From Acidipropionibacterium virtanenii (GTDB taxonomy: Bacteria; Actinomycetota; Actinomycetes; Propionibacteriales; Propionibacteriaceae): a stretch of 64,000 nucleotides of DNA. The stretch lies in contig NZ_CP025198.1 in NCBI RefSeq assembly GCF_003325455.1, positions 3,368,873 through 3,432,872 on the forward strand, read 5' to 3'. The position numbers and the translations under genes were made by a program. Positions 49,578 through 58,280 of this stretch are shown here, piece after piece (positions within the stretch are counted from its first letter, which is position 1; each line of letters starts with the position of its first letter). A model generated the notes under the pieces. The model was not told the origin of the DNA. It searched no databases and saw nothing but the letters and a program-made list of their open reading frames with translations.

Positions 49578-50246
49578 TCACTCGTCCCGGGTGTTGCGGG
49601 AGGAGAAGCCCCGTCGCGGCTCGGCAGCGGGATCCCCACCCAGCCCCTGCAACCAGGCCATCACCCGGTGCGGCAGATCATGATCGGTGACGGTGCGGCG
49701 CAGGTCCAGCTTCATCCGTCTCACCGGGGCGGCGTCGAGCGGATCGACGAGCTCGAACCCCAGACCCTCCAGCCATCCGGCGTCGGCCACCCGCGGATCC
49801 AGCCTGCCCGGCACCTTCGAGGACGGCACCCCGCCCGCCTCGATGGCCGGCACGGATCCGATGAGCCTCCCCGCCAGGAACTGGCACAACGACCGTCCCG
49901 CGGCCTGCGAGGGCCCCTGACGCCGGCCCGAGGGAGCGTAGGCGCCCACCAGAACGGCTGCTCCCCTGGTCCTCGGCACCCTCCTCATCGGATGACCGTC
50001 GGGCAGGCAGTCGCCCGGGCACACGAGCAGGAAGCGGAGGCGATCAGGATCGTGGGCGGCCACACCGACCATTCCCCAGGCGTTCAGAGACGCCGTCGCC
50101 CAGCCGGGCAACGAGGAGCCGGAATCACCCGGGTCGTTGTACGGGCCGTCGCCCAGACCCCACAGCCGTGCCGTCGTCTCGTCGGGCAGCCCCCGGATCT
50201 CGTCGACGAGGTCCCTGGTGATCGGGTGCAACCTCCTGACCGGCAC
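49578..50246 (-). CDS. Hypothetical protein, possibly acetyltransferase-like
   Basis: A 222-residue soluble protein of no recognised family. It starts VPVRRLHPITRDLVDEIRGLP and alternates strands and helices with LRFLLVCPGDCLPDG, AAVLVGAYAPSG and RSLCQFLAGRLIGSVPAIE, loosely like a GNAT acetyltransferase but lacking a clear acetyl-CoA loop. GTG 50246 is chosen since GGGAGGGG lies seven bases upstream; the longer frame adds random sequence. It is convergent with the GntR gene and divergent from the aminotransferase. No function proposed. Confidence 0.6.
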   Translation of the reverse strand: MPVRRLHPITRDLVDEIRGLPDETTARLWGLGDGPYNDPGDSGSSLPGWATASLNAWGMVGVAAHDPDRLRFLLVCPGDCLPDGHPMRRVPRTRGAAVLVGAYAPSGRRQGPSQAAGRSLCQFLAGRLIGSVPAIEAGGVPSSKVPGRLDPRVADAGWLEGLGFELVDPLDAAPVRRMKLDLRRTVTDHDLPHRVMAWLQGLGGDPAAEPRRGFSSRNTRDE

Positions 50247-50614
50247 GTCCACCCCTCCCTCTCGGCATCTCCCCTCCAAGCCTAGGAGAGGTCCGGGAAC
50301 CGCACAGCCTCCGCGGCGCGATGTCGCGGCGTGAACTGCTGGACATCCCGACCCCGAACGGCCACTATGTGAGATATCCCACATCACCGCCGGTTCGCCC
50401 CTATGAATCGCGCGACCCGTGGGGCACAGTAGGCCGGGTGAGTATCACGAACCGACTCAGCCAGACCGCACCCGACCCCCAAGTCCTCCCGGCACCCTCA
50501 GCGGGTGCCCGTGAGGCCGCCGGGGCCGCCGCGGCTACTGAGCCGGTCCGCGCCGGTTCGCAGCATCTCATCCACACCACCCCCGGCATCAGCACGAAGA
50601 GCGAGCGGACCGAC

Positions 50615-51946
50615 ATGACTCCCCACGAATCCCAGACCAGCCACCACCAGACCAGGGTCGACACCACCTTCGACCACTTCCACGATCTCTACGCAGTCCG
50701 GACCCTCGGCCTCAAGACCTCGCCGGTCCGGGCCCTCTTCGCGGTCGCCAACCGACCCGAGGTGGTCTCCCTGGCCGGAGGCATGCCGAATATCGCCGAT
50801 CTGCCCCTCGACGTCGTCGGCGACGCCCTCCGCGAACTCATCGGCACCCGCGGCACCCAGGCGATGCAGTACGGCTCGGGCCAGGGCGAGCCCGAGATCC
50901 GCGAGGGGATCTGCCAGGTGATGTCGGTCGAGGGGATCGACGCCGACCCCGACGACGTCACCGTCACCTGCGGCTCCCAGCAGGCCCTCGATCTGGTGAC
51001 CAGGATCTTCTGCGACCCGGGCGACGTCGTGATGGCCGAGTCGCCCTCCTATGTCGGGGCGCTGAACACCTTCGCCTCCTACCAGGCCGAGGTGATCCAC
51101 GTCGGCATGGACGAGCAGGGCATCGATCCCCAGAGCCTGCGCGAGCAGGTCAGCAGGGCGCGGCGGGCCGGCAAGAGGGTGAAGTTCCTCTACACCATCC
51201 CGAACCACTCGAACCCCTCGGGCATCTCGCAGTCGGAGCAACGACGTCGCGAACTCGTCGAGGAGGCCCGCCACCTCGACCTGCTCATCGTCGAGGACAA
51301 CCCCTACGGGCTGCTCAATCTGGACGGCGATCCCCTGCCGACGCTGCGGTCGATGTCACCCGACAACGTCGTCTACCTCGGATCCTTCTCCAAGACCTTC
51401 GCCCCCGGATTCCGGGTCGGCTGGGCCCTGGCCCCGCGGTTCGTCCGCGAGCGTCTGGTGCTGGCCCAGGAATCGGCGACCCTCTGCCCTCCGGTGTTCA
51501 GCCAGTTCGCGGTGTCGACGTACCTGACCCACTGGGACTGGCGCAAGCAGGTGCGAGTGTTCATCGACATGTACCGCGAGCGTCGTGACGCGATGCTGAG
51601 CGCCCTGGCCGAGCACATGCCCGAGGGCACGACGTGGACCCGCCCCTCCGGGGGGTTCTTCGTGTGGCTGACGGTGCCCGGCGGGCTCGATTCGGCGGCC
51701 ATGCTCCCCCGAGCCGTCAGCGACCTGGTCGCCTACACTCCCGGCACCGCCTTCTACGCCGACGGACGGGGCCAGGAGAACATCCGGCTGTCCTACTGCT
51801 ACCCGACGCCTGAGCGGATCAGGGTGGGGGTCGACCGGCTGGCCGGGGTGATGCGTCGCGAGCTCGACATCCGGACCACCTTCGGCGTGGCGGCCTCCTC
51901 GGGTCCCCATCCCCGCGACATGGGACCGGGCCCGGACTCGGTGTGA
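50615..51946 (+). CDS. PLP-dependent aminotransferase, class I/II (2-aminoadipate transaminase-like)
   Basis: A 443-residue fold-type I aminotransferase. The substrate loop VSLAGGMPNIADLP lies near residue 50, QYGSGQGEPEIREGI near 90 and TCGSQQALDLVTRIF near 125. The PLP-Asp region DNPYGLLNLDG and the Schiff-base Lys in LGSFSKTFAPGFRVGW (near 270) are present. Motifs match the MocR-like/LysN 2-aminoadipate and branched-chain transaminase group without an HTH domain. ATG 50615 is taken since upstream residues are Ala/Pro-rich; a GTG at 50438 is in frame and cannot be excluded. It stands alone; amino donor and acceptor unknown. Confidence 0.85.
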   Translation: MTPHESQTSHHQTRVDTTFDHFHDLYAVRTLGLKTSPVRALFAVANRPEVVSLAGGMPNIADLPLDVVGDALRELIGTRGTQAMQYGSGQGEPEIREGICQVMSVEGIDADPDDVTVTCGSQQALDLVTRIFCDPGDVVMAESPSYVGALNTFASYQAEVIHVGMDEQGIDPQSLREQVSRARRAGKRVKFLYTIPNHSNPSGISQSEQRRRELVEEARHLDLLIVEDNPYGLLNLDGDPLPTLRSMSPDNVVYLGSFSKTFAPGFRVGWALAPRFVRERLVLAQESATLCPPVFSQFAVSTYLTHWDWRKQVRVFIDMYRERRDAMLSALAEHMPEGTTWTRPSGGFFVWLTVPGGLDSAAMLPRAVSDLVAYTPGTAFYADGRGQENIRLSYCYPTPERIRVGVDRLAGVMRRELDIRTTFGVAASSGPHPRDMGPGPDSV

Positions 51947-52074
51947 TGCCCCGGTCCTGCGCCGTCGGCACCCGGAATCACCCGTCATGCGAACGGATCG
52001 ACCCATGATGCTCCCCCTGAGGACGATGCGAGCCGACCTCCCGCGGCTGCTGCGGCCCTGACAGAATGGGCGTC

Positions 52075-53022
52075 ATGAAGCACCCTGTTGTCGTGCTCGC
52101 CGGCGGCCTGAGCCACCAGCGTGACGTCTCCCTGCGTTCGGGCCACAACGTCGCCACCGCTCTGCGCCGCGCCGGTCACCAGGTGACCGAGACCGACGTC
52201 GACTCCCACCTGGTCAGCACTCTGCGCGGGATCGACGACGTGGTGGCCTTCCCGATGCTGCACGGCGGGGTCGGGGAGGACGGGTCCCTGCGGGAGGTGC
52301 TCCACCTCCTGGACGTCCCTTACGTGGGCTCCGGGCCGGCCACCTGCAGGATGGCCTACGACAAGTCGATCGGCAGCCGGATGGCGGCGGCGGCCGGGGT
52401 GCGGACTCCGCGCCAGGTGGCGCTCCCCCATGGCGTCTTCCGCGAGCTGGGAGCGGCCGTTCTGGTCGCATCTCTGGCCGACCACGTCGGCCTTCCGCTC
52501 ATCGTCAAGCCGGCCCATGGCGGTTCCAGCCTCGGAGTCACCAGGGTGGACGACGTCGGGAATCTCCCCCAGGCGATGGCGACCGCCTATGCTTACGACG
52601 ACATGGTCGTCATCGAGGAGTTCATCGACGGCATCGAGCTGGCGATCGGCCTCATCACGACCGCCGAGGGCACCGAGGTGCTGCCCGCTGTGGAGATCCG
52701 CCCGGTGGGCGGCGTCTACGACTACGCGGCGATGTACACCGCCGGGGAGACCCGCCTCACCGCGCCGGCCGATATCGCGCCGGCCTCCGCATCGGAGGCC
52801 GAGGAGATCGCCCGGACCGTCGCCCAGGTGCTCGATCTCAGTGGCATCTCCCGGGTCGACGCGATCGTCGGCAAGGACGGGCACCCGGTCTTCCTGGAGG
52901 CCGGGGTCGCTCCCGGGATGACCGACACCTCCCTGGTGCCGGTCGGGATGCAGGCTGCCGGACTGGACCTCGCCGAGGTGTGTTCCCGACTGGTCGCCGA
53001 CGTGGCGGGAGACGATGACTGA
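52075..53022 (+). CDS. D-alanine--D-alanine ligase-like ATP-grasp protein
   Basis: A 315-residue ATP-grasp protein. It shows VVVLAGGLSHQRDVSLRSG (Ddl-type N-terminus), AFPMLHGGVGEDGSLREVL, YVGSGPATCRMAYDKS and LIVKPAHGGSSLGVTRV (ATP-binding). The C-terminal metal-binding motif reads FLEAGVAPGMTDTSL where Ddl enzymes have an Asn (ExN..PGMT), here Gly. It may therefore be a diverged ligase with altered metal binding or substrate. It overlaps SURF1 by 8 bases, so they are co-expressed. ATG 52075 is used; ATG 52066 is equally possible. The true cell-wall ddl is probably elsewhere (inference). Confidence 0.78.
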   Translation: MKHPVVVLAGGLSHQRDVSLRSGHNVATALRRAGHQVTETDVDSHLVSTLRGIDDVVAFPMLHGGVGEDGSLREVLHLLDVPYVGSGPATCRMAYDKSIGSRMAAAAGVRTPRQVALPHGVFRELGAAVLVASLADHVGLPLIVKPAHGGSSLGVTRVDDVGNLPQAMATAYAYDDMVVIEEFIDGIELAIGLITTAEGTEVLPAVEIRPVGGVYDYAAMYTAGETRLTAPADIAPASASEAEEIARTVAQVLDLSGISRVDAIVGKDGHPVFLEAGVAPGMTDTSLVPVGMQAAGLDLAEVCSRLVADVAGDDD

Positions 53023-53830
53023 GTCACCCCGGGCGGGACGCGCCTCAGAACGCACTTCGGGACGCGCCTCAGGAGGGGCCGAGAGCCCTGGCGGGGTGAG
53101 CGTCAGGATCAAGCAGGCCGTCATCGTGCTGGTGGGCCTGGTGCTGGCCGTCGTGATGACCTTCCTGGGCCTGTGGCAGATGAGCGTCTTCGAGTCGCAG
53201 CGCGCTGGAACAGCCCAGGCGCGGGTCGCCCAGCAGGTGGTGAGCTGGTCCGGGGATCAGGCGAGGCGCGGCCAGGCCGATGAGGTCTACGGCAGGCGGG
53301 TCTCAGTCACCGGAACCTATCTGCCCTCCACACAGCTCCTGATCGGCCAGGCCTGGCCGCTGCGCGTGGTGACCGGGCTGCGGATGACGTCGGGAGAGAC
53401 GATCCCGGTGGTGCGCGGGGCCGTGAATCAGGGCGAACACATCGCGGCGATCCCCAAGGGAAGGGTCACCGTCACCGGTGTGCTGCTGGCCTCCGACGCT
53501 CAGCCGTCCGATCCGACGACGTCGAAGGTCTACATCCCGGCGAAGGTGGAGCCGGCGCTGCGACTGGAGGTGCTGGCCCAGGACTGGCCACAGCCCCTGA
53601 TCCCGGGTTACGTCACGGTCTCCTCGGATGCCGCGAAGGCCTCCGGCATGCGGGCGCCGGATCTGCCGCTTCCCGAGACCGGCGGTGGCGAGCGCAACCG
53701 GGGCTATGCCCTCCAGTGGTGGGCATTCGCGGCCTTCGCGCTGGGCATGTCGATCGTCTTCGCCCGTTCGGCCGGGCGGAAGGGCCGGGGACACAGCGAG
53801 GGCGGTCGAGGGACCGGGGACGACGGGTAG
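53015..53830 (+). CDS. SURF1-family cytochrome oxidase assembly protein
   Basis: A 271-residue membrane protein with one N-terminal helix (AVIVLVGLVLAVVMTFLGLWQM, about 35-56), a large external beta domain (YGRRVSVTGTYLPS, IPVVRGAVN) and a C-terminal helix preceded by RNRGYALQWWAFAAFALG near 225. The GLWQ and NxGYALQWW motifs are SURF1 signatures; family members help assemble heme-copper cytochrome c oxidase. The first ~30 residues are basic and low-complexity. The gene starts within the end of the Ddl-like gene (8-base overlap) and is followed 9 bases later by a DUF3817 gene, so the three are likely one operon. Confidence 0.88.
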   Translation: MTESPRAGRASERTSGRASGGAESPGGVSVRIKQAVIVLVGLVLAVVMTFLGLWQMSVFESQRAGTAQARVAQQVVSWSGDQARRGQADEVYGRRVSVTGTYLPSTQLLIGQAWPLRVVTGLRMTSGETIPVVRGAVNQGEHIAAIPKGRVTVTGVLLASDAQPSDPTTSKVYIPAKVEPALRLEVLAQDWPQPLIPGYVTVSSDAAKASGMRAPDLPLPETGGGERNRGYALQWWAFAAFALGMSIVFARSAGRKGRGHSEGGRGTGDDG

Positions 53831-53839
53831 CCTGAGGAC

Positions 53840-54319
53840 GTGCCCGATCAGCATCCGATGGACGACGTCACCAGCGACGATTTCTACGACGACCCGGGGG
53901 CCGCATCCCGGCAGCCGCTGGGCCCGCCACCGGCCGGGGATGCGGATCCGGAGGAGCCCTGGATCGCACCTGAGGAGATCGCCTCGGTGCGCGGGGCGCT
54001 GTTGCGCTACCGGGTGATGGCCTACGTCGTCGGCACCCTTCTCATCGTCCTGGTGTGCGTCGCGATGCCGCTGAAGTACGCGGCCGACATGCCTCAGATG
54101 GTGAACGTGGTCGGCGTCGCCCACGGATGGCTGTACGCGCTGCTGCTCGTCACGGCGTACATGCTCGGACGCAAGGCGGGGTGGCCGTTGACCCGGCTGC
54201 TGCTCATCGCACTGGCCGGCACGGTTCCCTTCCTGTCCTTCGTCGCCGAGCACTATGCGCGCAAGGACGTCCATCGCAGGATCGCCGAGACCCAGGAGTA
54301 CTACGGCACGGGGGCCTGA
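53840..54319 (+). CDS. DUF3817-family membrane protein
   Basis: A 159-residue protein with an acidic, disordered N-terminus (~1-45) and three membrane helices: AYVVGTLLIVLVCVAMPL, GVAHGWLYALLLVTAYMLG and LLLIALAGTVPFLSFVAEH. It ends in a charged helix. The AHGWLY and VPFLSF..EH motifs match DUF3817, often next to SURF1 in actinobacteria, suggesting a role in respiratory-complex biogenesis (inference). GTG 53840 is nine bases after the SURF1 stop with GAGGAC upstream. Confidence 0.82.
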   Translation: MPDQHPMDDVTSDDFYDDPGAASRQPLGPPPAGDADPEEPWIAPEEIASVRGALLRYRVMAYVVGTLLIVLVCVAMPLKYAADMPQMVNVVGVAHGWLYALLLVTAYMLGRKAGWPLTRLLLIALAGTVPFLSFVAEHYARKDVHRRIAETQEYYGTGA

Positions 54320-54434
54320 GTGCATCGGGGCTGAGTGGTCCGGGGTTCCGAGTAGCCGTCATAGAGGCACATCGACAGGAGGATTTATCGATTTGTCGAC
54401 ATTTTACGGGCCGACCCGGCGATCAATAGCTCCA

Positions 54435-55028
54435 TCAAGAGCTCCGTGGCCGGGCAACTCCTCTCATGAGCCAGTCCTGAGGGTCCGGACGGCCGGTGTG
54501 GAGCAGGGCAATCGTCAGCGACCGGCCACCCAGGCCACCCGAGTCGTCAGCGGGGTACAGCGTGACGATGATCTTCGCGTCCTGCCATTCGTGGATCTGG
54601 TAGACGCCCTGGTCCCAGATCTCGACATGACTCATGAGATGTCCGGATACCTCCACGTCGCCCTCGAAAGTGGCGTAGGCGAGGGGATGGTCCGCGGTCT
54701 GGACAGCGAGTCGATTCTGCGCACCGGTGGGGACGCCCTTCGGCAGAGCCCAGCTTCTCAGCACGCCGTTGGCCTCCAGGCGGAAGTCCTGATGGAGTGT
54801 GTGCGCAGCATGGGTCTGGATGACGAAGGACGGCCTGTCAAGAGTCCCGGAGAACTCCGGGGAGGGCGCCATCCCGGCGCTCCGCCGCTCCGGTGTCCTG
54901 CCGCTGCCACGTGCCACCTTGCCGCGACCGCGACGCGCCGATCGGGAGGAGTGCGCCCCATGGGCCGTCGGACCGTCGGAGTCGTGGCCCCCGGGCAGGG
55001 GAATGAGGGGCTCCTGATTGACGTCCAC
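54435..55028 (-). CDS. Stand-alone LigD-type 3'-phosphoesterase-like protein
   Basis: A 197-residue protein whose residues ~65-150 match the 3'-phosphoesterase module of DNA ligase D: RPSFVIQTHAAHTLHQDFRLE, LRSWALPKGVPTG, DHPLAYATFEGDV and VEIWDQGVYQIHEW. The first ~60 residues are basic and disordered. In LigD this module trims 3'-ribonucleotides and phosphates at broken DNA ends during end joining; stand-alone versions are known in bacteria and archaea. The canonical HYDFRLE is HQDFRLE here, changing one position near the His site. GTG 55028 is used. No Ku, ligase or polymerase gene lies in the window. It ends convergent with the DUF3817 gene and lies just downstream of parB. Confidence 0.78.
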   Translation of the reverse strand: MDVNQEPLIPLPGGHDSDGPTAHGAHSSRSARRGRGKVARGSGRTPERRSAGMAPSPEFSGTLDRPSFVIQTHAAHTLHQDFRLEANGVLRSWALPKGVPTGAQNRLAVQTADHPLAYATFEGDVEVSGHLMSHVEIWDQGVYQIHEWQDAKIIVTLYPADDSGGLGGRSLTIALLHTGRPDPQDWLMRGVARPRSS

Positions 55029-55051
55029 ACCTGGACGCTACACGGCGACGA

Positions 55052-56308
55052 TCACTCAGACGCCATCGTGGCGTCCCTCTCCAGAATGCCCATGATGCGG
55101 TTGAGGTCATCCTCATCCTCGAAGGCGAGGACGATACGGCCACTGCCTCGGGTCTTGGTGCGCTTCACCGTCACATCGGTGTCATAGACGTCGGCCAGTC
55201 GGGAGGCGATGCGAATGGCCTCCTCGTCCGATCCGGGCTTACGCCTGGTGTGCGGCTTCACCTTGGTCTTGTCGGAGTCGACCTTCTGCACAAGAGCTTC
55301 GGTCGCCCGCACGGACAGGCCTTCGTCAACGATCTTGTTGGCGATGCGCTCCTGTTCCGCGCGTTCCTCGAGCCCCAGGAGCGCGCGGGCATGTCCCGCA
55401 GTGAGTGTGCCGTCGAGCAGGCAGCGCTGGACGACACGGGGCAGCTTCATCAGACGCAGGGTATTGGCGATCCTGGAACGAGACCTCTTGATCCGCTGGG
55501 AGAGCTCCTCCTGGGTGCACCCGAAGTCCTCGAGCATCTGCTGGTAGGCAGCAGCCTCTTCCAACGGATTGAGCTGGGATCGATGCAGGTTCTCCAGAAG
55601 CGCATCCCGGAGCATGTCCTGCGCCTCCGTGGCGCGCACGATGGCTGGAATAGTGGTGAGCCCGGCCAGTCGCGACGCCCTCCACCGCCTCTCGCCCATC
55701 ACGATCTCGAAGGTTTCGTCCGCGTCCGGTGTCACCACGATGGGTTGGAGGAGTCCGACTTCTGCGATCGACTCGGAGAGTTCGAGCAGCGCCTCCTCGT
55801 CGAAGACGCGGCGGGGCTGGCGGGGATTCGGATGGACCCGACTCACCGGCAGTATCTGGAGACGCGAGCCGTCCACCAGGGAGGTGGTCGTCTGATTCTC
55901 GGGGCTGTTCGGGTTCTCCGGACTGTTCGAATTCTCGATGCTGTTCGAGGCGCCCTCATCGGTCTGGCCCTGGCTAAGCCCCGCAGTAGAAGGGAGCGTC
56001 GAATCGCCTTGGTCGGAGTCAGTCGGCGAGTCGTCATAGCCCTGTGGAGCATCTTGCGGATCGCGGGCCGTCTTCACCGGTGTTCGGGAACGATCGTCGA
56101 CAACGGTTGGTGACGATGTTTCACGTGAAACATCCGCATCATGCTCGAGATACCGGTCCTGACGCTGAGAGGTCGATGTTTCACGTGAAACATCCCCCTT
56201 GGCCTCAGCCGGAGCATCCTGAGCAGTGCCGCTCTCATCAGTCTCCAGATCGGTCCGTTGGAAGAACTCGCCAAATCCACGACCCAAACCCTGGTGCCTG
56301 GCAGCCAT
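55052..56308 (-). CDS. parB: Chromosome partitioning protein ParB
   Basis: A 418-residue ParB/Spo0J CTPase-switch protein that loads at parS near the origin and partners ParA. The N-terminal part after MAARHQGLGRG (ParA-interaction region) is a long acidic linker to ~165, longer than usual. Then the ParB core follows: PVSRVHPNPRQPRRVFD, GLLQPIVV, IVMGERRWRASRLAG (CTP-binding GERRWR), ENLHRSQLNPLEEA and an HTH in GCTQEELSQRIKRSRSRIANTLR. The C-terminal dimer domain ends FEDEDDLNRIMGIL. Two parS sites lie inside its linker-coding region and encode VSRET twice. AAGGAGG precedes the ATG, one base past the parA stop. Confidence 0.95.
   Translation of the reverse strand: MAARHQGLGRGFGEFFQRTDLETDESGTAQDAPAEAKGDVSRETSTSQRQDRYLEHDADVSRETSSPTVVDDRSRTPVKTARDPQDAPQGYDDSPTDSDQGDSTLPSTAGLSQGQTDEGASNSIENSNSPENPNSPENQTTTSLVDGSRLQILPVSRVHPNPRQPRRVFDEEALLELSESIAEVGLLQPIVVTPDADETFEIVMGERRWRASRLAGLTTIPAIVRATEAQDMLRDALLENLHRSQLNPLEEAAAYQQMLEDFGCTQEELSQRIKRSRSRIANTLRLMKLPRVVQRCLLDGTLTAGHARALLGLEERAEQERIANKIVDEGLSVRATEALVQKVDSDKTKVKPHTRRKPGSDEEAIRIASRLADVYDTDVTVKRTKTRGSGRIVLAFEDEDDLNRIMGILERDATMASE
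56117..56132. promoter_or_regulatory. parS site in parB coding region
   Basis: TGTTTCACGTGAAACA, exact consensus palindrome for ParB/Spo0J binding; overlaps ParB codons 59-64. Confidence 0.93.
56177..56192. promoter_or_regulatory. parS site in parB coding region
   Basis: TGTTTCACGTGAAACA, exactly 60 bases from the site at 56117; overlaps ParB codons 39-44. Confidence 0.93.
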
Positions 56309-56309
56309 G

Positions 56310-57320
56310 TCATACCTCCTTGACGCTCTGCAGTGCGGGCTTTGCCGCCCTTCGGACCTTCTTACTCGAGCCTGCCCTGTTCGAAGCCTCCTTGCTCGCC
56401 GTGGCGTGCAGCTTCGCGAACTCTGCCGCGGCCTCTCGATATGAGACGGCACCCGCAGAGCTGGGTTCATACGTGAGCACCGAGCGTCCGTAACTCGGAG
56501 CCTCGGAGACTCTGACTGATCGTGGGATCTTGGTCTCGAGCATCTCCTGGGAGAACTGGCCACGAACCTCGTCGACTACCTCCTTCGAGAGACGCGTCCT
56601 CGCGTCGTACATCGTCATGAGGATGGTGGCGAGCTGCAACTTCGAGTTGAAGGAACTCTTCACTGCGTTCACGGTTCGCATCAGCTGAGTCACTCCCTCC
56701 AGTGCGTAGTACTCGCACTGGATCGGCAGCAGAACCTCGTCGGCCGCCACCAGGGCGTTGATGGTGAGTAGACCCAGAGAGGGAGGACAGTCGAGCAAGA
56801 CGTAGTCGATGTCGTGACTCTTGAGATAGTCGTCAAGAGCGGTCTTGAGTCGACGCTCACGCTGCCTCACGTTGGCCAGCTGAAGGTCCGCCCCGGACAG
56901 GTCAATCGTCGCCGGGAGCACCTCCAGGCCGGGCGTCTCTGGGCTCATGCGAGCGAGCGGGGAGATCGGCTCCTCGTCGATCAGGACCTCGTAGGTCCCG
57001 GGAGTTCCCAGATCGTGGTCGATCCCGAGCGCCGTGGTCGCGTTGCCTTGGGGATCGACGTCAACAATGAGGACTCTCAGGCCACTCATCGCCAGTCCCA
57101 CCCCAAGGTTCACCGCGGTCGTCGTCTTCCCGACACCGCCCTTCTGGTTCGCTACCGCCACCACTCGGACCGAGCTCGGTCGGGGAAGGGTCAGGGGGAG
57201 CTTGGGCATGTCCGCGTCGGAGACGACATCGTTCTCGGGACGCTCGAGCTGCGGGGTGTCTGGGCCGTCGAACTCTGCTCGCCTCGGAGCGTCGGTGTAC
57301 GTAGGCACCTCGTCCGTCAT
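56310..57320 (-). CDS. parA: Chromosome partitioning ATPase ParA
   Basis: A 336-residue Walker-type ATPase that moves ParB-bound origins. The deviant Walker A is VANQKGGVGKTTTAVNLG near residue 55, Walker A' is LIVDVDPQGNATTALG and Walker B is VLLDCPPSLGLLT. The C-terminal part includes MYDARTRLSKEVVDEV and SVRVSEAPSYGRSVLTY, standard chromosomal ParA motifs. The first ~50 residues are acidic. ATG 57320 follows GGAGG. It is transcribed with parB one base downstream. A parS site lies 59 bases upstream of the start, suggesting ParB may influence its own operon. Confidence 0.95.
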   Translation of the reverse strand: MTDEVPTYTDAPRRAEFDGPDTPQLERPENDVVSDADMPKLPLTLPRPSSVRVVAVANQKGGVGKTTTAVNLGVGLAMSGLRVLIVDVDPQGNATTALGIDHDLGTPGTYEVLIDEEPISPLARMSPETPGLEVLPATIDLSGADLQLANVRQRERRLKTALDDYLKSHDIDYVLLDCPPSLGLLTINALVAADEVLLPIQCEYYALEGVTQLMRTVNAVKSSFNSKLQLATILMTMYDARTRLSKEVVDEVRGQFSQEMLETKIPRSVRVSEAPSYGRSVLTYEPSSAGAVSYREAAAEFAKLHATASKEASNRAGSSKKVRRAAKPALQSVKEV

Positions 57321-57378
57321 TGACCGCCTCCATGGCTGCTGTAATTGGGGTATTTCACGCTGATCGCGCTCCAGTCGA

Positions 57379-57394
57379 TGTTTCACGTGAAACA
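57379..57394. promoter_or_regulatory. parS site upstream of parA
   Basis: TGTTTCACGTGAAACA, consensus, between parA and the DnaA-box cluster. Confidence 0.93.
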
Positions 57395-57454
57395 TCGCAC
57401 CGTTCTCGCACACTCTAGCTGTGCCATGCGGGCAGATCACGTCCCTAGACACGC

Positions 57455-57669
57455 TGTGGACAACTTCCAGAGTTATCCACAGGCGATGCGGTGAACAGTG
57501 CGGGAAGGACCGGTGCGCCAAGACCGGCATAGCGCTTTGTCGATATTGTGAGTCTAGACCGACAAGCATCACGGCATAACGCTCTTGCGTGGTGCCAGGC
57601 CCGACTCGGGCGCCCTTCGTCCAGGAGCAGGTAGACAGCCCCAACTTGTCCACAGGGCTGTGGACAACC
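57455..57669. other. DnaA-box-like cluster upstream of parA
   Basis: Four nonamers: TGTGGACAA (57455-57463), TTATCCACA (57473-57481, consensus), TTGTCCACA (57646-57654) and TGTGGACAA (57661-57669), arranged as two inverted pairs. They lie about 6.2 kb from dnaA in a noncoding stretch. It could be a secondary DnaA-binding locus or part of an extended origin. Confidence 0.6.
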
Positions 57670-58054
57670 CCTGAAGGATGCCCAACCGATTCCGCCACCA
57701 TCGCCACCCCACGACAGGGCTGTCCACCTCGGCACTCAGCGTTGAAGGTCTGTGTGCTGCGGTCCGAGTCTTTCGTATTCGCACCTCAAGGTGCCTCCGC
57801 GCGTCGACACTCTCCCTCGTCTCCGAACCTCTCAGCCCGCAATCCCTGCTCTCTGCTGACGGCAACGCTCCAATTCTGGCCGGTATCAACCGTCGAAAAG
57901 TGAACAGACCTGGGCCCGGCGGCCCTGGTTGTGGTAAGTCTCTCCCGGTTCGCTGTGAGTGGTGGTGCGGACGTCGGGCAGACTGTCGACGCCACGGTCG
58001 CAGAGACTGTTGCCTCCTCCCCCTGAGCGTCAGGCGTTGGGCGTCGAGTGTGAC

Positions 58055-58280
58055 AGCTGACCCGGCCGGTGGCAGCGGCGAACAGGATCCCGCGGCCGTC
58101 GTAGGTGGCGTTAATGTTCAGCCTGGTCGCGAGGCGGGTCTTGCCGGTGCCGGGTGACCCGAGCTGGACCGCGTTTCTGGCCTCAGGGAGCAACCCTCAC
58201 GAGACCAGGCCGGCGACCTGGTTGCGGATGGGCGGGTTGAGGATTGGGTGTCAAAATCGAAGCCCTCCAGGGCCTTGCAG
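58055..58280 (-). pseudogene. IstB-like (IS21 helper ATPase) remnant
   Basis: The minus strand encodes, in two frames, pieces of an IstB ATPase: KALEGFDFD near 58255-58275, then after a frame change NAVQLGSPGTGKTRLATRL (Walker A) and GRGILFAAATG near 58065. Upstream and downstream IstB parts, the IstA partner and terminal repeats are absent. It is a frameshifted, truncated fossil of an IS21-family element. The rest of the 57321-58899 gap contains no convincing gene, only parS sites, DnaA boxes and unassigned sequence. Confidence 0.6.
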
